64,000 nucleotides of DNA, from the NCBI GenBank assembly GCA_963834135.1, contig CAWIAN010000010.1, forward strand, positions 744,001-808,000, read 5' to 3'. This DNA is from Bog-257 sp963834135. Lineage in GTDB: Bacteria; Acidobacteriota; Terriglobia; Terriglobales; Acidobacteriaceae. Position numbers and translations under genes: made by a program. The notes under the pieces are model-generated. The model was given only the letters and a program-made list of their open reading frames with translations. It did not search any database and had not been told where the DNA came from. Position 1 is the stretch's first letter, and each line of letters starts with the position of its first letter. Below, in pieces: positions 1-8,317 of the stretch.

Positions 1-1026
1 AGAGCGTTAAAGCTCGATCCGGCGAATCCGTTCACCCTCAACAATATTGGCTATGCGCGCGAAAAAGAAGGTGAACTCGAAGACGCCTACAAGTTCTATA
101 CCCAGGCCGCTGATCAACACTCCGACACTCCCATTGTCGTTACCATGAAACCGGCGTGGCGCGGCAAAGGTATCAGCTCGATCGCTGCATTAAACGCGAG
201 AAAAGTGCAGAACGTGATGGAGCACGAGCAGAACACCAGCGCCAAAGTCGCTCGCCTGAACACACGCGGCGTTGCCGCGATCAACCGCAACGATTACAAG
301 CTGGCGCGGACCTACTTCGAACAGGCCTACAAGCTTGACCCCCAAAATGCATTTGCGCTGAACAACATGGGCTATCTGGCGGAGATGGATGGCGATCGCG
401 AGACCGCCGACTTCTACTACGACAAGGCCCGCGAGGCCGATCAGTCCAGCATGAAGGTCGCCTACGCGTCACGCAAGGATGTCGAGGGCATGAAGCTGTC
501 GTCGGTCGCCGGAGACAGTGACGATGCCGTGAATAAAGCCGTGGAGGAAGCCTCGGCCCTGCGGCGCGAAGAGGGTGGGCCGGTCGTTTTGCGCTATCGC
601 GACAACCAGCCGGTGATGGAGCCCGCAACTCCACCGAAGCCGATTCAGCCGGAGACTCCAACTCCGGCCCCTGCGCCGAGTGGTGGAATCATCGAGCCCT
701 TGCCGGACAATCAGCAACCCCCGGCAGCGCAGCCGAATGGGGGACAGCCCACAGCACCGCCGCAAGGAAACAATGCACCCGCGAATCCCAATGGAGGCTT
801 GTTGATGCCGTTGCCCGATAATCAGCAGCCCCCAGCGGGGGAGCCGAACGCCCCGGCGAACCAGCCGGACAACAACGCTCCGCAGCAACAGCAACAGGCA
901 GCGCCGCCGCAATCGCAGTCGGCGCCGCCCGCGCAAAACAACCAGCCGGCAAACTCGAATGGCGGAATTATGATGCCGTTGCCGGACAACCAGCAGCCGC
1001 CGGCAGCTCAGCAGCAGCCGCAGTAA
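1..1026 (+). CDS. TPR-repeat protein with Pro/Gln-rich tail, 5'-truncated by window edge
   Basis: The reading frame is open from base 1, so the start codon lies outside the window; the ATG at 145 is internal. The visible part begins with a TPR-like helix pair (LDPANPFTLNNIGYAREKEG) and has a second TPR at about 270-420 (YFEQAYKLDPQNAFALNNMG). After this comes a charged stretch and then, from about base 610, a low-complexity Pro/Gln/Ala/Asn tail. That tail holds three near-copies of the block GG..xPLPDNQQPP at about 682, 793 and 961. TPRs mediate protein-protein contacts; the tail looks like a flexible, possibly periplasmic or wall-spanning linker. No catalytic motif is visible. The function and the true N-terminus are unknown. 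Confidence 0.85.
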   Translation, partial: RALKLDPANPFTLNNIGYAREKEGELEDAYKFYTQAADQHSDTPIVVTMKPAWRGKGISSIAALNARKVQNVMEHEQNTSAKVARLNTRGVAAINRNDYKLARTYFEQAYKLDPQNAFALNNMGYLAEMDGDRETADFYYDKAREADQSSMKVAYASRKDVEGMKLSSVAGDSDDAVNKAVEEASALRREEGGPVVLRYRDNQPVMEPATPPKPIQPETPTPAPAPSGGIIEPLPDNQQPPAAQPNGGQPTAPPQGNNAPANPNGGLLMPLPDNQQPPAGEPNAPANQPDNNAPQQQQQAAPPQSQSAPPAQNNQPANSNGGIMMPLPDNQQPPAAQQQPQ

Positions 1027-1129
1027 GGTCGCTTTTCGCCGTTCGCCAAGTCGCCTGGAGAAACTGCTTCAGCCTTGGGTTCACTCCGGCATTGTTTCCA
1101 GTCTCGCGAAGCGAGACGGCAGATCATAG

Positions 1130-1149
1130 CCCAGCGCTTCAGCGCTGGG
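1130..1149. repeat. REP-like hairpin, TTCA loop
   Basis: An 8-base perfect stem CCCAGCGC/GCGCTGGG closes a TTCA loop. Copies of the same hairpin recur at 27063, 29258, 30875 and 31035. It sits just left of the IS1595-like element, whose target was a second hairpin of the same class (CCCTTCAGGG at 1175-1184). The 332-base gap between 1027 and 1358 otherwise contains only the left end of that element. Confidence 0.7.
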
Positions 1150-1358
1150 TAATCCCAAAGAAAAGGACTCGAGTCCCTTCAGGGGTAAGAATATACTTCA
1201 CTCACCAAGACTATCGCGAACATTGTGAAACCTCTGTGCTACGGATGTTATGTAAGTGTATTAAGTCTAAGTGGTTTATGAACTTGCACTTAGGCGGTAT
1301 CAGGCTTGACTTTGGTCTAGTGCGTGAGATTCTAGGCCAGTGTGCACTGACTAGTTAT

Positions 1359-2138
1359 CTACCGTGTCAAGAATTGCAGTCTTCGGATGATCTCCCAAAC
1401 CCGAACCGAAAACCTTTCAAGCGTTGGGATTATTTCGAGCTTCTCGGCCGATGTTCCCTCTCCGAACGTTATCTCAAATGTGACCTCTCCGTGATTCTTG
1501 AGCTTAGTCTCAAATCCTACGGGATGTCGGTATGTAGCGCTAATCCCAGGAGCATTGAATCGCGTAAGTATGATGTCGAGAACATCAATCGACCCATCTT
1601 CGTTCTCCAATTCAATGCCGATGATTCCAGTAGCAGCGACCATGGGAATAAGCAGGATGTGTTTGTCGTCAATGTCGAGGTCGTGGAGCGTGAGAATATC
1701 GCTGTCCCCACCCTTGTAACATTTAACGTCATTGACCATGAAGTCGAAGATTCTAGAGTTCGGTTCTATGCCAGCGTTTTTGGGAAGAACCGATTCAAGC
1801 CATTTCCTGGGCTTGTCGGGGGCGATAGGGAACTTTCTGTGCTTAGGTTCAGAGGAGGGTTTTCCAACTTTGTTAACGATTTCTACCCAAACAATGTCAA
1901 GAGCGGAGCGGAGATTGTGAACTGCATCGCCAGTAATCAATGCGAGGTCGGAGCGCAAGTAGTAGTCGTCCAATCCGTAGTGAAGGAACTTTTCCCCCGT
2001 CTCTCCGTCAATGTAAAACCGGGGTCCGTAACGGTCGGAAGAGGTGCGGAGTCGCTGCTTGAAATCAGAGATGTGCTTGTTGGCCCGTTCGATCTTTAGC
2101 ATTGCGTGACCGAAGGGTGAGTCCCAGATTTCTTTCAT
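1359..2138 (-). CDS. hypothetical protein, IS1595-element passenger
   Basis: A 259-residue soluble protein with no signal peptide or membrane segment. The N-terminus is helical and charged (IERANKHISDFKQRL). Around residue 70 is a GDAVHNLRSALD motif of the kind seen in widespread uncharacterised bacterial proteins of similar size; I do not know a function. The C-terminal half looks beta-rich. The composition is more AT-rich than the neighbouring genes, with less GC-biased third codon positions, which fits acquisition. It lies wholly inside the terminal repeats of the IS1595-like element, oriented like the transposase fragment. There is no clear Shine-Dalgarno sequence before the ATG. The long plus-strand frame opposite it is judged a shadow, because the minus-strand product has ordinary globular composition. 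Confidence 0.7.
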   Translation of the reverse strand: MKEIWDSPFGHAMLKIERANKHISDFKQRLRTSSDRYGPRFYIDGETGEKFLHYGLDDYYLRSDLALITGDAVHNLRSALDIVWVEIVNKVGKPSSEPKHRKFPIAPDKPRKWLESVLPKNAGIEPNSRIFDFMVNDVKCYKGGDSDILTLHDLDIDDKHILLIPMVAATGIIGIELENEDGSIDVLDIILTRFNAPGISATYRHPVGFETKLKNHGEVTFEITFGEGTSAEKLEIIPTLERFSVRVWEIIRRLQFLTR

Positions 2139-2513
2139 AAGGAGACGTGTTCCGATGCAATTCTCTTCTCAAGACAGTCGTCAAAAGTCGATCATTAAGC
2201 TAGCCAGTCAGATAAACGAGCTTATGCGCAATCACCCAGATCGGGCTGAGGCTATCGACGCCCATGATATGGCGAGAGTTCTTTTCCGAAAACCTAATTC
2301 CCGTCGTCCAATTCTCGCAGTTCCTTGTGAATCTGAATTAGCTCATACTGTATAGCGGCAATGCCGTCTTTGATTTCGGCAAGGTCGCTCATGATCGCAC
2401 TGATGCCGCTGTCTTGTGGGATTGCTTTTATCCCAACGATACGGCGACGTGATGGTGTTTTTCCGGAGTCAGTCAATTTATACGGCTCCTTTGGGTGGTG
2501 TAAGATGGGGCGC

Positions 2514-2675
2514 ATGAAGCCTACGCCAAAAACGGAAGCTTTCAAGGCTTTTACAGAGGCATTGCAGCGCATCGTTTCGGTGCCGAAATCCGAAGTGGAT
2601 GCGCGCATAAAGGCAAAGAAAAAGCCCCGCACTAAACACGGGGCTTCGGGCCACGCTTCTGGTAGAACCGTCTAG
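2514..2675 (+). CDS. small hypothetical protein next to transposase
   Basis: A possible 53-residue basic protein containing a helix with VPKSEVDARIKAKKK. It resembles short Lys-rich proteins commonly annotated beside or after insertion sequences, typically with a sSVpKsEl-like core. An upstream in-frame ATG at 2505 is an alternative start. Its 3' third is made of the sequence of the transposase terminator hairpin (2617-2646, opposite strand), and its end overlaps the end of the transposase fragment by four bases. Coding status is uncertain. Confidence 0.4.
   Translation: MKPTPKTEAFKAFTEALQRIVSVPKSEVDARIKAKKKPRTKHGASGHASGRTV
2617..2646 (-). terminator. intrinsic terminator of the transposase
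   Basis: On the minus strand the stem AAGCCCCG/CGGGGCTT (8 perfect pairs) is followed by a T-rich run (complement of 2618-2623). It lies 26 bases beyond the transposase stop codon, as expected for a factor-independent terminator belonging to the element. Confidence 0.65.
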
Positions 2676-3077
2676 AACGCCGTTTCTCCCACCTTGCCCG
2701 TAAGCTCGGCATAGGTGAGCCGCTTGCCGACGATCTGAGTCAGGCACTTCTGAAAGCGCTGAAAGTCGGTTACGCGTTCTTCCTTCCTCTTTCCGCCACG
2801 ATTGTTAAACCTAAAAGCCTGTTCATCGACATAGCGCTGCAAGTGGTACGGTTCAACAGCAACGTATGTGCCTTTGAGTGAGCGCTTGAGCAGTGACCAG
2901 AAATTCTCGATTCCGTTAGTGTGAACCTGTTCTCGCACATAGGTGTCTACGTGGTTCACGACATCATGACACGAACTGCTGCCGCAGAGCGTTGTAGCCA
3001 ATCCATTCGTCGGTGTAGATGGTTGAGCCGGGCCTTACTTCCCGCAGAATCTCGTTTTGCAATGTATCGCGGCGCAT
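2672..3077 (-). pseudogene. IS1595-family (ISXO2-like) transposase fragment, truncated and frameshifted
   Basis: Two overlapping minus-strand frames give the C-terminal half of a DDE transposase. The upstream frame (from 3077) reads MRRDTLQNEILREV, then STIYTDEWIGYNALRQQF with a catalytic Asp. The downstream frame (to 2672) gives NGIENFWSLLKRSLKGTY with the catalytic Glu, followed by the VEPYHLQRYVDEQ and FRFNNR blocks typical of the family. They join by a one-base frameshift at about 2971-2990. The N-terminal zinc-ribbon and first-Asp region are absent: the fragment starts only about 20 bases inside the right inverted repeat, indicating an internal deletion. It is inactive as it stands. Confidence 0.85.
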
Positions 3078-3181
3078 CTAAAGGCTCATGGTGCGTCAAG
3101 TATATTCTTACCCCTTCAGGGACGACACGGCTTGGCCGCCCCTGCCCGACTTCGACATCTGGCGACAAGCGAACGGCGTCC

Positions 3182-3991
3182 TCATCCGAAGTGATTCACC
3201 GGTCCGAAACCTTTGCCTAACGGATATGCGGAAGTGATCGCCCGCCTGACATATTCCTTCGCGTTTCGCGCCGCCAACGGCAAACTGTCCCCCAGCGCCA
3301 ATCGACATGCCAGAGCGGTGGCATAGGCGCATCCGGTTCCGTGGGTCGAACGAGATTCAATCCGCTCACCGGCAATCACCTGTTCGTTGGTTGGCACCTT
3401 GGAACTAAGGTAATCGTTCGCGGGATCCAGATGACCTCCAGTGATCACCACTGCGTTCGCGCCGAGCTCGTGAAGTCCGGCAGCCAGCTCCCGCAGCTTA
3501 GGCAAGGCAATCTCCCAGCTTGTTTGGTCGCGCAGATCATCGGCTCCGAGCAGAAGAGCGGCTTCGTGGATGTTAGGCGTCAGCACGTCGCAGATCGGGA
3601 TCAGGCGCTTTGTCATCACATTCGACCCCGCGTTATCGAGCAGCGCCGTACCCGAAGACGACCGGATCACCGGGTCGAGCACAACGTTCGGCGGCCGACG
3701 CGATTCCAGAAAATCCGCCACGGCCGACGCGACCTCACCCAACCCCAACATTCCGAGCCGGACGGCGGCGATCTCCAGGTCGTCGGCCAGAGCCTGGAGC
3801 GTGCGGCGTACCAAAGTCGGATCGAGCGGCTCCACCCCGAAAACGCCCTGGGTCGATTGGACAGTTAGGGCCGTAATACAGGTAACCGCATAGCAGCCGT
3901 GGGCGGCTGCTGTCTTGATGTCGGCGGTAATCCCGGCTCCCGACGACGGGTCGTATCCGGCAATGCTCAGGATGACCGGCGGCACGCTCAT
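3182..3991 (-). CDS. thiD: hydroxymethylpyrimidine/phosphomethylpyrimidine kinase
   Basis: ThiD phosphorylates HMP and HMP-P in thiamine biosynthesis (cytoplasmic, ribokinase-like fold). The 269-residue product has normal length. It starts with PVILSIAGYDPSSGAGITAD, the substrate-binding motif, continues with AAAHGCYAVTCITALTVQ, has a DPVIRSSSG segment and ends with the anion-hole motif STHGTGCAYATALA containing the catalytic-type Asp/Gly/Cys region. The ATG at 3991 is preferred; an in-frame ATG 18 bases upstream gives a non-homologous extension. No TPP riboswitch is recognisable upstream and no other thi gene is adjacent, so it appears to stand alone. It directly follows the IS1595 insertion site. 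Confidence 0.93.
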   Translation of the reverse strand: MSVPPVILSIAGYDPSSGAGITADIKTAAAHGCYAVTCITALTVQSTQGVFGVEPLDPTLVRRTLQALADDLEIAAVRLGMLGLGEVASAVADFLESRRPPNVVLDPVIRSSSGTALLDNAGSNVMTKRLIPICDVLTPNIHEAALLLGADDLRDQTSWEIALPKLRELAAGLHELGANAVVITGGHLDPANDYLSSKVPTNEQVIAGERIESRSTHGTGCAYATALACRLALGDSLPLAARNAKEYVRRAITSAYPLGKGFGPVNHFG

Positions 3992-4396
3992 GAGTTGACT
4001 GTACCGCAACGCCTGCCGCCCCTGAAGGATTAGGTTTTTCGAACCTGTCCCACCTCTGGCTTACCCCCGCGCCTAAGCCAAATTTTCTCCCCCGCCGCGG
4101 CGCGAGATATCAACCTCTCGACTCGGGGCTCCCTCATTTCTCTGGTGCAGCACGGTCATTCTTAGCTTGCGATCTTGATTGTAAGTAGCTGCTTTTGCGA
4201 AGCTTATGTCACCGAGTATGCCAACCCCGTCAAGCGCGGACCCCATCCAATTCCAGTATGCGCGCCTGCATCGTCGGTCAAATTCCGGCAGATTGATGGC
4301 TGCTGCACGGCGAGTCAACCGGCTCCGAGGGCCCCTGCGATTACCATAGTAATTCCGAATTGGCAAGCCCTAAGACAGCCTACCCACTTTCGAGGG

Positions 4397-4426
4397 TTGA
4401 CTCTTACTCTTTGCGGTGGATAGACT
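4397..4426 (+). promoter_or_regulatory. sigma70-type promoter for rlpA-like gene
   Basis: TTGACT (4397-4402) and TAGACT (4421-4426) are separated by 18 bases and would start transcription about 40 bases before the ATG at 4474. The rest of the gap between 3992 and 4473 shows no gene or repeat that I can support. Confidence 0.5.
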
Positions 4427-4473
4427 TACATCATCCTGTCAGGAGGACCAACTTAAACGATGAGAGGTGTTTA

Positions 4474-4932
4474 ATGTTACGAGTACTTAGCTCAGTCGCG
4501 GCGACGTTAGTCTTCGCCTCCGCGTTGGGCGCGGCACCCGGTAATAGCACACCGGAATCGCTAAAAGGGGCCCTAGGACGCACTCAGGAAAGTAAGCCAA
4601 GCCCGTCTGGGAAAAAAGCTCAGGTTGGCAAGGCCTCGTGGTACGGCCGCATCTTCCAGTCCCACAAGACTGCCAGCGGCGAACCGTATGACATGAATGA
4701 TTTGACCGCTGCTCATCGCACATTGCCGATGGGTTCCTGGGTTAAGGTCACCGATTTAAAGACGGCTCGATCGGTCATTGTTCGTATTAACGACCGCGGA
4801 CCCGTCGCCCGGAATCGGATCATCGACCTGTCCTATAGTGCGGCTAAGGTGTTGGGCATGCGCGGCGTCGATCGCGTTCGCCTGGACATCCTGCAAACTC
4901 CAGAGCTTGCAGAAAATCTCGGCCCGCAATAA
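4474..4932 (+). CDS. rlpA: septal ring lytic transglycosylase RlpA family protein
   Basis: A 152-residue exported protein. A signal peptide (LSSVAATLVFASALGAA) is followed by a short linker and a double-psi beta-barrel domain starting at GKASWYGRIFQSHKTASGEP. The barrel holds the family blocks TAAHRTLPMGSWVKVTD, VIVRINDRGPVA and RIIDLSYSAAKVLG, including the conserved Asp of NDRGP. RlpA proteins cleave or bind denuded peptidoglycan strands at the septum. The start at 4474 follows a GAGAGGTG ribosome site; a longer frame from 4360 has no signal-like N-terminus and covers the promoter. There is no SPOR domain, so this is a short single-domain form. Confidence 0.9.
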   Translation: MLRVLSSVAATLVFASALGAAPGNSTPESLKGALGRTQESKPSPSGKKAQVGKASWYGRIFQSHKTASGEPYDMNDLTAAHRTLPMGSWVKVTDLKTARSVIVRINDRGPVARNRIIDLSYSAAKVLGMRGVDRVRLDILQTPELAENLGPQ

Positions 4933-5008
4933 TACGGCTTAATCGGGAGGGTTCCCGGCAAGTCGCCGCTATTGGTGCGCTTGTTGGGATCGGTTAAACT
5001 GGGAGCCG

Positions 5009-5726
5009 ATGCTTAGTAAAGATCGGCTGATCGTGGCGCTTGATGTCCCCAGCGCCGCCCAGGCTCGCCAACTGGTGCAGTCCATTGGCGAGTCCGCTTC
5101 CACCTACAAAATTGGCAAACAGCTGTTCACCGCCGAAGGGCCGGAGCTTGTCCGCGAGCTGGTCGCCTCCGGCCGTAAGGTCTTTCTCGACCTCAAGTTC
5201 CACGACATTCCGAATACGGTGGGCGCGGCCGTCCGCTCTGCCGCCGAACTGCGCGTTAGCATGCTGACCGTGCACGCCTCAGGTGGCAGCAAGATGCTGA
5301 AGGCGGCCGCCGAAGCCGCTACCCAGTCCTCGGCCAAACCGATGGTTCTGGCGGTTACGGTCCTGACCAGCATGTCGGAAAACGATCTGCAGGAAGATCG
5401 GCGTCGCCGGCACAGTCCTGAGCCAGGTACTGCGCCTGGGAGCGCTTGCTCGCCAAGCGGGTTGCGGAGGTCTGGTGGCCTCGGCGAAAGAGGCCGGCGA
5501 GCTGCGCCGCGAATTGGGCGAAGGTTTCGCGATCGTCACGCCAGGAGTACGACCAGCAGGATCCGCTGCGGGAGATCAGGCACGAGTGGTAACACCGCGA
5601 GACGCGATTGCAGCCGGCGCAAGTCACCTGGTGGTCGGCCGTCCGATCATCGAAGCGCCCGATCCGGCCCGGGCAGCCGCTACCATCGTCGAAGAGATGG
5701 AAGCTGCAACCATGCAGCCGCGTTAA
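5009..5726 (+). pseudogene. pyrF: orotidine 5'-phosphate decarboxylase, frameshifted
   Basis: PyrF makes UMP from OMP. The first frame (5009 to about 5390) gives DRLIVALDVPSAAQARQLV and the catalytic DxKxxD motif in VFLDLKFHDIPNTV. The second frame (to 5726) gives IGVAGTVLSQV, AIVTPGVRP and SHLVVGRPIIEAPDPA, the phosphate-binding end. The two halves are joined by a single-base shift at about 5390-5396, where one extra G after CTGCAG would explain it. Both halves are otherwise intact and total the usual roughly 240 residues. This may be a genuine recent mutation or a sequence error; an essential pyrimidine gene makes error quite possible. Confidence 0.92.
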
Positions 5727-5995
5727 GCGCACGGCTCGGAAACAGATGCCGGCGAACGCTGGTTACCTATTGAGTCTGCGCCGTACCATGCCTGCAACAC
5801 CCAGCACGCCAATGAAAAAACTGGCAGCAGCCAATTTGTCCTGAAGCCAAAGTTGGTTTCCTACGACGCTGGCAGCGACCAAGTTGCCAACAACCGACTG
5901 TCTTTTTCGACTGCTACCTGTGTCATACGTGGCACAATACCTCAAACGCTGTTCGCGCCCTTCTAGCTGCTCAAATACAAACTGGAGAGATTTCC

Positions 5996-7213
5996 GTGAA
6001 AGAAGACGTCAAGTACCTCCTGCCCAGCCGTTATCGCCTTTCAGTTATTGCTGCAATGATTTGTTGTTTGAGCTTAAGCTGCCTGACGGCAAGTGCTCAG
6101 CAGCAAGCTGCCGCGCCGAATGCGGCACCCGATGTTCTAATCCTCAGCAATGGCGATACCTTGCATGGCAAGTTCGTGGGTGAGGCCGGTGGCACGGTCA
6201 CATTTCACACCGATCCCCTGGGCGACATCTCCCTTACCTGGGACAAGATTAAGGAATTGCATACGGCTGATAAGTTCGCCGTGCTCAAGCCTGACCAGGA
6301 GTTGAGGCATCGCCGCAACGTTAAGGATCTTCCGGTGGGTACGGTCGCCATGACGGACCAGAATGTTCAACTCCAGCCGACGAACCAGGCTGCCGCTCAG
6401 ACCGTGCCGGTGAAGGATGCAGCCTACATCGTGGACGAGGCTACCCTCAACAAACAGGCCCACGAGCCCGGCTTCTTTGTGGGATGGAATGGCGGGGCGA
6501 CCGCCGGAGCCACTATCGTTGAGGCGACACAAAAGCAGTACAACTTCGCTTGGGGGATCAGCCTGGTGAGGGCAATTCCAACCGTGCCTTGGTTGGATCC
6601 GTCGAACCGTACCTTGGTCGACTTTTTGGGATCGTATGGCAAGACGATTCAGCCTGGTTATTTCGCGGGCAGCGTGTTCGTGCCGGACGTGACCACCAAA
6701 ACGTCAATCTTCCATGCCGATGCCGAGCGCGACGAATATTTCTCGCCTCGCTGGTACGTCCTGGGATTGACGGCCTTCGATCACAACTTCAGCCAAAACC
6801 TCGATCTGCAGCAGATCTACGGCGGCGGCATTGGCTGGACGGCGATCAAGACGGCCAAGCAGGAGCTTGATCTGAAGGCGACCATTCAATACGAGAAACA
6901 GCAATTCATGGGCAACGCGCCGGGCTCGGATCTGAACCTGGTCGGTTCCACCTTCGCCGCGAACTACCTGCTGAAGATGAAGTACGCTACCTTCACCCAG
7001 GGGTTGGCTTACATCCCGGCCTGGAACGACACTAGCGCATACTCGCTGGCCGAGACGAACCTGTTGACCTTCCCGACCTACAAGAATCTTGGGTTCTCGA
7101 TCGGAACGATCGACACCTACCTCAACAATCCACCGATCGCGTTGCCGCCAACCCAGCGCAACTCGTTCCAATTCACGCTGGGCCTGACCTACGCGATCGT
7201 GTCGAAGTACTAA
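5996..7213 (+). CDS. DUF481 family outer-membrane beta-barrel protein
   Basis: 405 residues with an N-terminal signal peptide (VIAAMICCLSLSCLTASAQ). Residues about 40-90 contain a small beta domain, DVLILSNGDTLHGKFVGEAG with ISLTWDKIKEL, an SH3/PRC-like motif frequent before acidobacterial barrels. The C-terminal two thirds alternate hydrophobic and polar residues and end FTLGLTYAIVSKY, with a terminal aromatic as in outer-membrane barrels; this matches DUF481. The GTG start at 5996 follows GGAGAG. The function is unknown, probably envelope. A similar ILSNGE motif recurs in the next gene (7343-8167), suggesting a shared adapter module. Confidence 0.8.
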   Translation: MKEDVKYLLPSRYRLSVIAAMICCLSLSCLTASAQQQAAAPNAAPDVLILSNGDTLHGKFVGEAGGTVTFHTDPLGDISLTWDKIKELHTADKFAVLKPDQELRHRRNVKDLPVGTVAMTDQNVQLQPTNQAAAQTVPVKDAAYIVDEATLNKQAHEPGFFVGWNGGATAGATIVEATQKQYNFAWGISLVRAIPTVPWLDPSNRTLVDFLGSYGKTIQPGYFAGSVFVPDVTTKTSIFHADAERDEYFSPRWYVLGLTAFDHNFSQNLDLQQIYGGGIGWTAIKTAKQELDLKATIQYEKQQFMGNAPGSDLNLVGSTFAANYLLKMKYATFTQGLAYIPAWNDTSAYSLAETNLLTFPTYKNLGFSIGTIDTYLNNPPIALPPTQRNSFQFTLGLTYAIVSKY

Positions 7214-7229
7214 GTAGTCCTGATTCGTC

Positions 7230-7255
7230 CGGACCTCTGAAAAATCAGGGGTCCG
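7230..7255 (+). terminator. hairpin after DUF481 gene
   Basis: CGGACC(T)CTGA pairs with TCAG(G)GGTCCG around an A-rich loop, 17 bases after the stop codon. It lacks a proper T-tract, so it may be only an mRNA 3'-end stabilising hairpin. Confidence 0.4.
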
Positions 7256-7342
7256 CTAAAAATCTATCTCCGAGAGATTGGGTAGTTCTGGACCTTCAGA
7301 GCCGGCGACACGGCGGCACGCACCATGGAGGCGAGCCCCCTG

Positions 7343-8167
7343 TCAAAAGCCCAGGAACACTTCGTTCTTGCTGGTGGGTAGCTTGAGATCGACGCCGTGC
7401 GCATGGTTCAGCGCCATCGTCTTCTTCGTGTCCAGTTCGGCGAGGGCGATGTGACGCTGGTCTCCAGCAACGGTGACATCGACGAATCCGCCGCCAATTA
7501 CATAATGGTCCGACTCCAGCTGCTCGCCGTTACTCAGGATGAAGATGGTTTTGGGAATCGGCTTGGTCGGCAGGAAACTCCGGCCTCCCGAAACAATCGT
7601 CATTTGCGGACTGTTGCCGCCAACGGAAGGCGCCGGTCCGCGGTCGGCAGTCTGGGTTTTGCTCGAGCGCGACGCCGGGGATTGTTCCGCGCGATTCAAC
7701 ATGTTGCGCATGCCCTGCTCGCCGACCGCGCCGCTGCTCCTCGCCACGATGTTGCCGCTGCGATCGATGACAACATAATGCGGCACTCCATCCATGCCGA
7801 ATCGACGAGCGACGGCGTTGCTTTCGTCGAGCGCAACCGAGCATGACCTGGGGTTCTTCTGAAGATATTGCCGGACGATCGATTCCTCCTCGCCCACATC
7901 GACAGCGATTACCACCACTCCCCTGCTGGCGTATTCCGACTGGATGGCGTCCACCGCGGGCTGATCTTTTCGGCAGTAAGGACACCAGGTCGCCCAGAAC
8001 TCCAGCAGAACAATATTCCCGCTCAGTGAAGAGTTGCTGAAGGTCTGGCCATCCAGAGAGCGCAGGTTGAACTGCGGCGCCGGCGTGTCGGCGAGAGCGA
8101 TCTCAGATAGAAGCACCAGCGAGACAAGAGTCAGAAGACAATACGGAAGAAACTTGCGAGTCACCAT
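7343..8167 (-). CDS. TlpA/ResA-like thioredoxin with C-terminal beta module
   Basis: An exported thiol-disulfide protein. After a signal peptide (LPYCLLTLVSLVLLSEIALA) comes a thioredoxin fold with the active site WATWCPYCRKDQP, a cis-Pro loop GVPHYVVID and the AlkD/TlpA-type start PAPQFNLRSLDGQTF. After residue about 165 there is a Ser/Pro-rich linker and then a small beta domain, IFILSNGEQLESDHYVIGGG, resembling the module at the start of the DUF481 barrel on the other side of the intergenic region. It probably reduces or oxidises periplasmic cysteines. The ATG at 8167 is chosen because GAGGGGG precedes it; a TTG 30 bases upstream is less likely. It is convergent with the DUF481 gene. Confidence 0.88.
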   Translation of the reverse strand: MVTRKFLPYCLLTLVSLVLLSEIALADTPAPQFNLRSLDGQTFSNSSLSGNIVLLEFWATWCPYCRKDQPAVDAIQSEYASRGVVVIAVDVGEEESIVRQYLQKNPRSCSVALDESNAVARRFGMDGVPHYVVIDRSGNIVARSSGAVGEQGMRNMLNRAEQSPASRSSKTQTADRGPAPSVGGNSPQMTIVSGGRSFLPTKPIPKTIFILSNGEQLESDHYVIGGGFVDVTVAGDQRHIALAELDTKKTMALNHAHGVDLKLPTSKNEVFLGF

Positions 8168-8317
8168 ACGCCCCCTCGGCCAGTAGTTGGCGATCAATCT
8201 TGCGCCTAGACTACCTTTCCCCGGAGACCGTGGCTAGGACGAATGTCGCACCTTACAGTGATTTCGCGTACCCTGCCCAAGCCGGGATGACCTGGGCAGG
8301 ACGAGTTTGCCGATTCT

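Larger units (their letters stand above)
1184..3112. mobile_element. IS1595-family-like element with passenger gene, defective
   Basis: The two ends are inverted copies: GGTAAGAATATACTT is identical at 1184-1198 and, reversed, at 3098-3112, and similarity continues for about 8 more bases (6 of 8 match). The 8 bases outside are identical on both sides: CCTTCAGG at 1176-1183 and 3113-3120. GG-ended inverted repeats plus an 8-base target duplication fit the IS1595 family, and the transposase fragment inside (2672-3077) belongs to that family. Removing the element restores a CCCTTCAGGG hairpin, so it inserted into a REP-like repeat. The transposase lacks its 5' half and is frameshifted, so the element is not autonomous. 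It carries a 259-codon passenger gene. The 375 bases from 2139 to 2513 hold no gene I can support. Confidence 0.8.

Noticed and set aside
1092..2099. 335-residue plus-strand frame over the passenger gene
   Set aside because: It begins in the repeat and runs across the element end. The opposite strand gives a globular protein with a plausible start; this frame is its shadow.
2155..2355. 66-residue plus-strand frame with an AAGGAG site
   Set aside because: The site is 11 bases from the ATG and the product has no recognisable pattern; it is inside the IS element and overlaps another weak frame.
2294..2392. Short coiled-coil-like minus-strand peptide (SDLAEIKDGIAAIQYELIQI)
   Set aside because: The helix pattern is attractive, but there is no ribosome site and it is only about 32 residues long with no known family.
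4073..4366. 97-residue minus-strand frame in the gap before the RlpA gene
   Set aside because: Low-information composition, no ribosome site, and it covers the likely promoter region.
5763..5945. 60-residue minus-strand frame with a hydrophobic end resembling a DMT transporter tail
   Set aside because: It starts with TTG, lacks the rest of any transporter and lies in the upstream region of the DUF481 gene; too weak to call.
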